DNA of 64,000 bases. Source: Odontocerum albicorne (taxonomy: Eukaryota > Arthropoda > Insecta > Trichoptera > Odontoceridae). Below the pieces are notes generated by a model. The model searched no databases and was not told the origin of the DNA. It worked only from the letters and a program-made list of their open reading frames with translations. The DNA lies in assembly GCA_949825065.1 (NCBI GenBank), contig OX463846.1, positions 10,745,366 to 10,809,365 of the forward strand, given 5' to 3'. This document shows positions 46,686 through 55,635 of this stretch, piece by piece. Both the position numbers and the translations under genes were made by a program. Each line of letters starts with the position of its first letter. Within the stretch, counting starts at the first letter, position 1.

Positions 46686-47270
46686 CGTCTTGTTGAGCCA
46701 CATAAAAAAATTCACAATTTAAGGACATTTTGCATGAATAACATTAAAACAAATAATAGCATGTTATAAATAACAACGTTAAAACAGAAACAATTTACAG
46801 GATTACGCTAAATTTATGAGTTTTTCCCTGAAAGAGTTGAGTGACATGAAAAACGTTTATCTGAGAACAAAAACGGTTAAAAAGTCTGATTGCTCTATCT
46901 AATTGTATTTCCAAAGGCAGGTTGGTTCTACATTTAAGGTGATAGAACAACATATGAGCGCGTTACCTCAGATTAATTATCTGGAACATATAAATCAGGA
47001 CTTTTCAGGACGGTTGAATTACATTACCCCATAGCAAACATTACCCCATACATTACCCCATAGCAAACAAAAAAGTGGAAACCCAATCGATGAACTCTTC
47101 TACTATGTAATGATCTATAGTTAAACATCCCCAGTAAGCAGACTCTAGGATACAGTCAGGGGTGGTTCTCACTAATGTAGAGACGGATTTTTTTTATAAA
47201 CTGATAAACACTTGACCCTTACTGGCGTCCATATTACAGAATAAAAATGTAAATGACTACTGACCATCCC
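46686..47270. other. No gene; attaccccata triplication
   Basis: cattaccccata recurs at about 47023-47060. Otherwise unrecognised. Confidence 0.5.
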
Positions 47271-47274
47271 ATCC

Positions 47275-47560
47275 TGTCGTGTAACTTATAACTGAGTATC
47301 GTAATTCCCATGATAGAATCTGACAACTCCTCTCTATTCATCCCTGCACTCCGTGGCTCGAAGGACAGTTGTTAAGGGTAGTCCAGTTGCGTTTCTCAAT
47401 TGGTCAGTCCAACACATTGGGATTCTTCCTCTTGTAACATACGTCATCCTTTCACGTCTCCAGTAACCACAAATATCTCCAAACTATCTTATTGGCCACG
47501 AGCAATGTACTCAAATGACCGGAAGACTCATCGAAAAATTATTGTCGGTGATTCTCAGAA
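47275..47560 (-). pseudogene. RTE-like fragment, antisense
   Basis: The minus strand reads RRERMTYVTRGRIPMCWTDQ, then LRNATGLPLTTVLRATECRD, a stop, RGVVR. It matches the 'KRxRGRxPxRWxDQxxxxTGxxLxxxxxxAxDRxxWRxxV' C-terminus of RTE-like elements. One stop; no other domain. Confidence 0.7.
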
Positions 47561-48031
47561 ATCACATTCTGTACAACCAACAACCCTTAAGTCTAAAGCG
47601 AAATCCGGAAAAAGATAGATTCGTTATTACAACCCAAATTGAACATGAATGGTAAAGTATGTGCACTTAAAGCTGCATTATCTACTTTAATATTTTTTTT
47701 CTTTTTGATACTTCTTCCAATCTTGAAGAGGTATTATTTTATTGTTCGGTGAAACACACTGAAACTCTTATCAATATTATTTTGGTATATTTTTAGCTTT
47801 CCAATTTGGACTTTTATCTGAAGGACCTAAACTACAAACAGCTTTATTTATTACCCACCATTTTATTATTTAAATAAAGCTGAAGGCATATTAAATATAA
47901 TATGTCGATGTTCCAAAGGTGATAGTAAAAACACATCGTTTATCATACCACCTCTCTTTTGAACCTTTTCCATCTGAAAATCTGTGTTTTTTGAAAAATT
48001 AGATATGTTTTATAAATTAAAGCACTTACAT
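47561..48031. other. No gene recognised
   Basis: AT-rich spacer, nothing identified. Confidence 0.4.
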
Positions 48032-48625
48032 CAGCGATTCCCATCGGTGAAAATATTGCCCTTTGGGGGCGAATTTTATTTTTTTAGGGAGGGCATTAAG
48101 GTTTACAGAATAATTAGGGGGCGTTAGGGCTTTCAAGGGAGTCATTGTGGCTATAAAATATTCTAGAAATAAAAACAACAGTTTTAGTTTGGAAAAGCTA
48201 GAAGTTCTTAAAAAATTACAAAGTGTCAGAAATATGAGAGTTTCAGCGAGATATAAAATATAAATCGACTTAAAATTGACAGTCGTGAAGAGTTTAGACT
48301 TTTTATTACAAAACTGCAACCAAATATATGAAAACTCACGAAAAATCCATGTAACATAAGTAGCTCACATTAATAATGATAATCATTATTAAGTTTATTA
48401 ATTTCATATTTTACAATCGTGTTCATTGATGATAGTTTTATAATTATTACAATTTAATGTTTTGACGAAATAAACGAACCAACATATTAGTATCATTAAA
48501 CGCGTTTTTTAACCTTATACTCGTATTTACAAGAACTAGCAATATCCGATGATCCTCTAGGAGGACTTCGATTTATTCTAAGATGCTGCAAGGGAGCGAT
48601 GGTCCAAAAAAGTTGCGAAACCCTG
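48032..48625. mobile_element. hAT-type non-autonomous element, copy 2
   Basis: Ends CAGCGATTCCCATCGG and ...GTTGCGAAACCCTG match, in reverse orientation, the two ends of 32283-32631, as do agggctttcaaggg(a/g)gtcat and cttcga(t/c)ttat. It is longer (594 bp) because of about 240 bp of extra internal DNA. The left flank is ACTTACAT. The right flank becomes ATTTACAT only if six bases of the adjoining TACGAGTA are discounted. Confidence 0.7.
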
Positions 48626-48628
48626 ATT

Positions 48629-48636
48629 TACGAGTA
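48629..48636. other. Transposon excision scar TA-CGAG-TA in an 8-bp target duplication
   Basis: Right flank atTACGAGTAcat versus left flank ACTTACAT. Removing six bases restores a 7-of-8 match. Confidence 0.7.
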
Positions 48637-48704
48637 CATCAACATATTTATTTTTCTTTTTTATTTCAGCATTATAAATTTACTTTATAGAATAAAATGT
48701 TTAT

Positions 48705-48860
48705 CCCTCTTTTGCTTAGATAAGACGTCTAGCGTTTTAACGTTAAATATAGTCAAGCTTTTGCTCAGATAAGACGTCTAGCGTTTTAACGTTAAATATA
48801 GTCAAGCTTTTGCTCAGATACGACGTCTAGCGTTTTAGCGTTAAATATAGTTAAGCTTTT
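48705..48860. repeat. 49-bp minisatellite, 3 copies
   Basis: gacgtctagcgtttta at 48724, 48773 and 48822; unit includes cgttaaatatagtcaagctt. Confidence 0.95.
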
Positions 48861-51800
48861 GCGAAATAAACTTTTTACGCAATTCCCAGCAAAAGTTAAT
48901 TCGAATTTAGTGTTCCTTAATCTGTGTAGTTTTTAAGCGTCGACTTTGATGGAAACTAAATGCTTATATCGTTGTTGGAGTAATCTCGATAGCACAGTGG
49001 TAAACATGCTGGTGAACCGCAATTAGTTAAATGTTAATTAGCATAGTTAACATTATATTTATAGCCAGTGTCGGACTCGATTTTATTCTCTTACGATCTG
49101 TAAAAATAATCAGACTGCATTGGATTTATTATCCTTCCTCATTATTATGTCATATTATTTTAGATTGATAATGACAATGGTCTGATGAATGGTAATTTGT
49201 TATTTATTATTAACATCTCAGTTTTTAACAACCCTCTAGACATCATTTCACCTGTAGTGCTTCAAAATTACCTTTTTGAAAATAAAAAATAAATTTAGAG
49301 TCTATATTTTAATAAGCATAACGCTAAACTCGTAAAATCGTCCCTTTGTTATTATTATTACTCTGAAGAAAGTCTCTGAACACTGAGCCGCCGTAAGCCT
49401 TTAGATTCTCAGGCAACGCTTTCTAGTCGTTAAACAGGTTCATTCAGTTAGAAACATTCGACTTGTTGGCTCTGTTTAGATCAATGGCCTTTTGATATAT
49501 CTTAATATTCGACGCAGTATCAACGGACGTCTCATAAACACGTCGATTTCTTGATATGAAAATGTCATTGATTATATATAAATGTCATTTCTTAGACAAA
49601 AAAAAATGCTCGAACATACCATACAATCAAACAATCATGGTTTAAACATCTCATTTCCTTACATAATTATTATTAATTAACAAAATTTAATGTTACAGTG
49701 CATAAAAAAACTAATTCGTCTCGCTTTATTAGTGTCCAATTTGACAATAACGGTTTGAACATCTCATTTCCTTACACATTTCACCCGTTGAGCAGAGTTT
49801 GCTTTCTAAAGGTGTAATGTACTCGTAAATTGCACTTTTATTTTTATTAATTAACAATAACAATATAATGTTACAGTGAACAAAAAAACTCATTCGATTG
49901 CTTTGTTAATTAGTTAGACATGCTTTGTTAGTTAGTTAGACATGCTTTGTTAGTTTTTAGGTTCACAGTTAACACAAATCTTAACAATGTTTCATAAAGT
50001 TGACTTTCAATGTTCCACATACTTTTTTTACTGCTTTTTCCAGTGTCCATGAAGTTTTTTTTTTCAATATTATTGTTGATGTCCACTCTTGTTATATGAA
50101 ATGTTTTAAGGTCTATTTTATTGCTGTTTTAATTTTTTTAATAAATAAATAATGTCGTAAGGGTCTCAAAGGAATGACTACATATTAAGATGAAACATAA
50201 TCAAATGCAAAATTATTGGACGATACGGACATAGAATGCTATAGAAAAATCAGAATTCTTTTTTTTTATTTGGTGCTGAAAATTATAGGCCAATTTTTTC
50301 TTATAAATTTGGCCATAGTAGATTTTGTCATATTTCCCACAACGTGGTTTCTTAATGAAGAATAACAATGAAATTATATATTTGAGCCAAATATTTTTTG
50401 AATAAATTGAAGGATAAATCACAAAGTAAATCTGTTCTATTTAATTCTTAAATCTGAAACATATCCCTTACCCGCCCCTGGTTCTCCAATTCAAAATTTA
50501 AGGGGACTCCCCTTCCGTGTTACTTAGGGAAAGGGGCATATAACACGCATCGTTTGACTTTTCAATAAATTTCATTCACATAGTTTAGATTAGTTCTCGG
50601 TTGGTTCTGAAAAGTAATTATTTTGGTTGATTTACATCAATCTCTTGGCTGTAGTTTTTTCTATAACTTCAAATCTCTCACAAGCATTTGAATTTCTTAC
50701 CCTGATTTAAGTGCATATTAAAAATGGCCAGAATCAACGTTTTCCCTTTCATATGTCAATGTTTTAAATAGGTCAACGTGGTGCCTGCTATTAATGAGAA
50801 GGTTGTATATATTAAACGTAAAATATTTCCAAAACTGCAAATCTTGAAAACGATTTACTTATTTCCGATGGACACAAGCGAGAAAAATACAATTAGTTTA
50901 CGCAGAATATCAACTCGTATACGGATTTTTTTTTTGATAATATGATATCCCTTATGATCGAAATGATTGTCAGTCATCTTAAGGAAAGAAAACGCCTATG
51001 CACAAATAAGTTTTTAGTATACAAGCTGTTGTATTTGTATACAAGCTGTTGTATTTGTAATTTGAATAAGCACAGTCTTGACATATCAAACCCAAAGTTC
51101 CGATACTGAGGACATCGAAGTTCCATGCCTTTCGTTAGACAGAGTTTTATATAGCGCTATTTTTATGTTGCATAATGGCGCTGTAAGAATTTATGATAAA
51201 CAATTTATAAGGTATAGAAAAACATAAATTCTAATATAAAACAGTCCACGAGTAATATCAGTCTAGAAATGAATCCGCTAGGAATCTTACTTGGGGCATC
51301 CACTTGCAGAGCATGAATGTTGATTTCTCTTTGTCTTATTCTGTTCTGCCATAGACTCTAAAGGCAATGATACCTTAGAAGAATCGATTTAGCATCCTCA
51401 AAAATTTGGTGACTTTTGTGGATACCGAAAGTTACACCTAGTGATGAGTTTAAGAAGTCTGTACTTCTCACCAAGTCACATATTACCCAACTGCTACTCT
51501 ATTTTTTACGTCAACAGTTAGCATCCTCTTTTAACTCCAGCTTGACTAAGGAACATATGAGATGCTCAATATCTAATATGAATAGCAACAGACATCGATT
51601 CTGATATTTGGGAAGAAATATGCATATAATAAAGTGTATCTGCCTACTCTACGATAGACAGAGGACACAGACTTTTGTTTTCACAATATGGTATACAACT
51701 TTCACAGTCTCAACATCTATTCATCTTCTCAAGTCATTGATAAAGTTTCTCCGACTCCTCTGTTGTCTTGCCTTTTATTTAATTAATACTAACCATCATA

Positions 51801-52012
51801 ACATCTTGCGGTAGATAGAGATAAAAGACCTTCGTTTCATTCTATCCTCACCAACCACCACCTTTCTACCCTTATTCTTGATTTTTTTTGTAATATTCAT
51901 TATTAATCTCAAAATCAAAATTATCGCTCAATTATCCCGATATGTTGATAGATACCATAAAAATAAGGAAGAAAAGTTATATTTAAATATATTTTCCTTG
52001 TTATCTTAAGAA
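48861..52012. other. No gene recognised
   Basis: Three kilobases of AT-rich DNA. 49640-49730 and 49765-49905 are an imperfect duplication (catctcatttccttaca; aatgttacagtg). A 19-bp word gtatacaagctgttgtatt is duplicated at about 51018-51056. A 69-codon minus-strand frame at 50213 resembles nothing. Confidence 0.45.
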
Positions 52013-52410
52013 TGGCACCGTAGCCTAGTGATTAACATAGTTATTAAACACCTAGGTGACCCAAGTTCGATTTATAGCAATTTTAAGACCCTGTCCAGAT
52101 GAGGCGTTTTACGCGCGATTCGAGTAGCGCGTTTCGAATTAATTAAGGTAAATTGATCTGGCTTTGCGGTATTTATGAAATTTACGAACATGTATGTTTC
52201 TGTAAAATGTCTTCTTTCTCCTAACTCAATCGCACGGAGGAAGAAGACATTTTACAGAAACATACATGTTCGTAAATTTCATAAATACCGCGAAGCCAGG
52301 TCAATTTACCTTAATCAAATCGAAACGCACTACTTGAATCGCGCGTAAAACGCTTCATCTGGACAGGCCCTTAGACTGTTTTAAGGCTATTTTACATATA
52401 ATATGATTCT
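52013..52410 (+). repeat. Decayed SINE split by a foldback element
   Basis: Head caccgtagcctagtgattaa and B-box-like caagttcgatttatagc on the left; gactgttttaaggc on the right of the inserted element at 52086-52370. Confidence 0.6.
52083..52373. mobile_element. 285-bp foldback element, Harbinger-like
   Basis: Arms of about 130 bp run from each end to a 20-30 bp centre (taactcaatcgcac). The end gaccctgtccagatga pairs with tcatctggacaggcc. TTA occurs on both sides (52083-52085 and 52371-52373), a PIF/Harbinger-type 3-bp target. Arms match at roughly 90% and hold no coding sequence. Confidence 0.8.
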
Positions 52411-52924
52411 CAGTTGACCTGACTTATTAGCTACTGAAGATACATAATGAAGCATTTTGAGTATGTTTTTAAAAAGCGTTGTACAAATTCCTAGATTTTT
52501 TAAATGCTTTTAGAGCATATTGATCAAATTCGAAAGCTTTTCGGAAATGTAAATAAGATTGTTTGGAATATTCAGTCTGCAGATATAAATCACTCTGGTC
52601 TGTTTGTAATGAATTTATCTTGTTTGTCCGAATCCAGGTCGCGTCTGTATGGACAAGGAACGGCGCAATTAATGAAGGTTTCTTTATTTCTATGGCAGGA
52701 AGGTTTGCTTAGCGGAGAATTAATTACAGCGTAGGAAAGGGGGATTCATCCGGCGATCAGCGTTTAAAGGGATTTGTGCCAGCCGCTTATGTATAGATGA
52801 ATTATCATGGGTCTGAAAAATTTAAAAGCAAAAAGTTAAAGACCATGTGAACTAAACAAACATCACAGAATACGGATGATGAAGAACACAAAGTTGATTT
52901 TTCAAATAGAAAAAAAAACATTTA
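52411..52924. other. No gene recognised
   Basis: A 76-codon frame at 52504-52734 has no known motif. Confidence 0.4.
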
Positions 52925-53220
52925 AATCTAAATATTAATGACATTAACAACAATGTTCTCACGCTTCCCTGTGAAGTGATTCAATTATGCCAATAAAGTT
53001 TATTAAGGAGTTCAATCTTCAATTTATCCACCAAGATGTGGAAGACATCGAAAACTCATTCAACAAAATCATTCCATGTGCATGTGGTGATGCTCTTAAC
53101 AGCTCTGTTCGTGAATACGGTACCGAAAACAATCTTAATTCATGATGGCATAAATAATTGTCCAGTGCATCAAACAAAAGATTGTCAATCGACAAAGGGT
53201 GTGCTATTTTCCTGTTAGCT
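52925..53220 (-). pseudogene. Jockey-like C-terminal fragment, antisense
   Basis: The minus strand reads NYLCHHELRLFSVPYSRTEL, then LRASPHAHGMILLNEF, the end of a Jockey-like polyprotein ('RRxELFxVPxxRTxLxRxSPxxRMxxLxNxF'). The following DNA (ttgaactccttaataaactt; cacttcacagggaagcgtg) matches 62300-62375 on the other strand. Confidence 0.65.
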
Positions 53221-53234
53221 ATTTGTTTATATAG

Positions 53235-53375
53235 TAAAGGGTCTTTCAAATTAAACGGTTTTTTTTAATTCTTGGATAAAACACAGATGGCGTCGCGAAC
53301 TTGTCTGGGTCTTGTGACATTTGAGAAGTGTAATGTATGACATTTATAAAAATGGAGTCCATTGTCCAATTTAAA
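53235..53375 (+). repeat. Solo left end of the mariner-like element
   Basis: TA-AAGGGTCTTTCAAATT..., gataaaacacagatggcgtc and onward to ataaaaatggagtc are nearly identical to the start of the element at 53491. The sequence then diverges at the start codon. No right end found. It lies 256 bp upstream of its twin. Confidence 0.8.
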
Positions 53376-53900
53376 AAGCACTGGGCGTTTTGCTTGTACC
53401 CACTTGTGTGGAGTTACCTTCATCTATGCTGCAGTATTATCACTATGGACATTATGTAACACAAGCTTCTTATGTCAATCCTATTGGATGTAAAGGGTCT
53501 TTCAAATTGAGCGTTTTTTTTTTAATTCTTGGATAAAACACAGATGGCGTCGCGAACTTGCCTGGGTCTTGTGACATTTGAGAAGTGTAATGTATAACAT
53601 TTATAAAAATGGAGTCGTATACAATAAAACAACGCGTTCAAATTGTTGAATTATTTTATGTATTGTAATCTCCGGAAACTGTGATGTTAATTGGCCACCA
53701 AGATCATGTGATCTGAAACCGTTGGACTATTTTCTCTGGGTTTACGTGAAAAGCCAAGTCTATAAGATCTATAAGTTGTCTATGGTCGAAAGTTGTCTAT
53801 GTCCAAGTCTATAAATTGTCTATGGTCGAAAAGTGAAGACGCGTTAACTGTCACGCGAGTTTAAATATTTAAATTTTATTACTAATTACTGAGGGTTAAT

Positions 53901-54617
53901 ATGGAGGGTGGTAATACGGAGGAGCTGATGGTGTTCTTTAGAACTGAGATGGCGTCATTCGAGGAGAGGCTCCGTCAAACTGGAGATGGCGCCCGTTCTC
54001 CAGACCTAACCTCACTGACGGGGGATTTTGTGAGATTTAAGGAGCAAATTATGACCCTCATGAAAAAGGTGCTCAAGGTTCAGCAGGATCTCCACTCCCG
54101 GATCGACAATCTCGAGGCGGTGGCCCGAAGGAACACTCTATTGTTCCACGGGATCCGAGAGAGTGAGGTTGACTCGCCCAGGGAGGCGATCATAGCGTGC
54201 GCCCGGACTGACCTGGGTGTGGAGCTCAGTCCGGACGACATCGTCAGCTGTTTTCGCTTGGGACGGGGAACAACGGGTAAGCGCCCCATTGTTGTTAATT
54301 TTTGCAATAAAATAAGACGCCAAGAGGTGTTTAATAAGAAGAGGAACCTCAAGGGGAAGGAGATATTAATAACGGAGTCCCTGACCCCGAGTCGCTATAC
54401 GGTCTTTATGGAGGCTCGCAGATTGTTTCCTCCGCGAAGCTGCTGGACCAGAGATGGAAGGATTGTAGTTCGCCACCGTGACAAAATCTTTCATCTCACA
54501 AGTTTGCAGGAGCTGCAGAACATAAAGGGAACAAACGAAGTAACCTTGGATAGCGAGACCCAGGCGAGATCAACAAGGCAGAGCTCTAAGAGGGGAAAAT
54601 CATCGGGCTCCAAGTGA
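53901..54617 (+). CDS. LINE ORF1 protein (nucleic-acid chaperone type)
   Basis: 238 codons from ATG 53901, about 130 bp after the LINE's 5' border. It is probably the RNA-binding ORF1p that coats the element RNA in the cytoplasm. Residues 1-60 are acidic and helical. Residues about 40-75 form a coiled coil (FVRFKEQIMTLMKKVLKVQQ, then DLHSRIDNLEAVARR). NTLLFHGIRESEVDSPREAI starts an RRM-like domain similar in layout to L1-type ORF1p, with a basic CFRLGRGTTGKRPIVVNF core. A C-terminal domain (about 150-215: RYTVFMEARRLFPPRSCWTR, then DGRIVVRHRDKI) and a very basic tail (SSKRGKSSGSK) follow. No CCHC knuckle is visible. The domain analogy is inference. Confidence 0.8.
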   Translation: MEGGNTEELMVFFRTEMASFEERLRQTGDGARSPDLTSLTGDFVRFKEQIMTLMKKVLKVQQDLHSRIDNLEAVARRNTLLFHGIRESEVDSPREAIIACARTDLGVELSPDDIVSCFRLGRGTTGKRPIVVNFCNKIRRQEVFNKKRNLKGKEILITESLTPSRYTVFMEARRLFPPRSCWTRDGRIVVRHRDKIFHLTSLQELQNIKGTNEVTLDSETQARSTRQSSKRGKSSGSK

Positions 54618-55635
54618 TACGTGCTTCTAGTATTTTTTTTTTCTCTTCTATTATTTTAAAACATTTTAACAAACTGTCAAATTTTGTGTCAAATATTGTG
54701 TTGTGATTACGCGAGTGTTGCCGCGTTATGAAGACCAATAAATCAGCGGAATAAATGTCATAGAGCATATGCGAGTCGCGCTGATCGGCAGTCAAGGCAA
54801 TGTTGCCTGATCGGGAGTTCGGCTCGGCGTACTTAGCCCGAATTTTTTGTTTGGTCTGTTAACTGGGTCCTTGAGTTGATTCATGCGTCGGGTGATATAT
54901 GCTGCTTGTACTGCAATCGACAATAAATTTTGACAGCAATGCGACTTGCACCTCCGTTGTGGCAATACTCGCGCTCGGTACATAGCATATCTTACATTTT
55001 TGATGGCGGGAACAAATGTCAGACTCAAACTATTCATTGTTTTTGATTTTTTTTTTTTTTGTTTTTTTTTTTACCCACTGTACTATTGAGCTGTGTTCCT
55101 GCCGCTGTATATTGCCTTTAAACTGTTTTTTTTTTATCCTATTATTTTGACTTGCCTATATTTACATTCTGTTTTCTTTTTTTTTTTTTTGGGAATCTGT
55201 TGCTATTTTTTTTTCCTTTTCATGATTGACAGCTTCCATTTTACAACTTGAGGCAATCCACACTCAATGTAGATATTCTCTTACTGATTACATTATAGCT
55301 GTGGAAATATATTCATATTTTCTTTTTTCTCTCTTCCACTTGCCTGAACTACGTTAAGTGTTACTTTTACATTTGTTTCTTGTTTCCTTTTCTCTCTCTG
55401 TATTTGTATGTATTTTTAATGACTTGCATTGTAAGTCTCTAAAGGTTTTGTAATTTTTTCAAATTTTTTTTTTTTGCTTGTTTTTATTTCTTGTTTGTGA
55501 CCTTCAATCAACTAGACAGGGGTACGACGCGTGACAGTAGAATAAATTCGCTGTTTCTTGGCTTTGTATTTCTGAGCTTGTTTTTTTTCGTTGATTTAGT
55601 TTATTTTGTGTTTTTTTCTTTTGAACAAATATTTA
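54618..55635. other. LINE inter-ORF region
   Basis: About 1 kb between ORF1 and ORF2 with many long T-runs and no frame. Unusually long for two-ORF LINEs; ORF2 is therefore unlikely to be reached by simple stop-start reinitiation. Confidence 0.6.
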
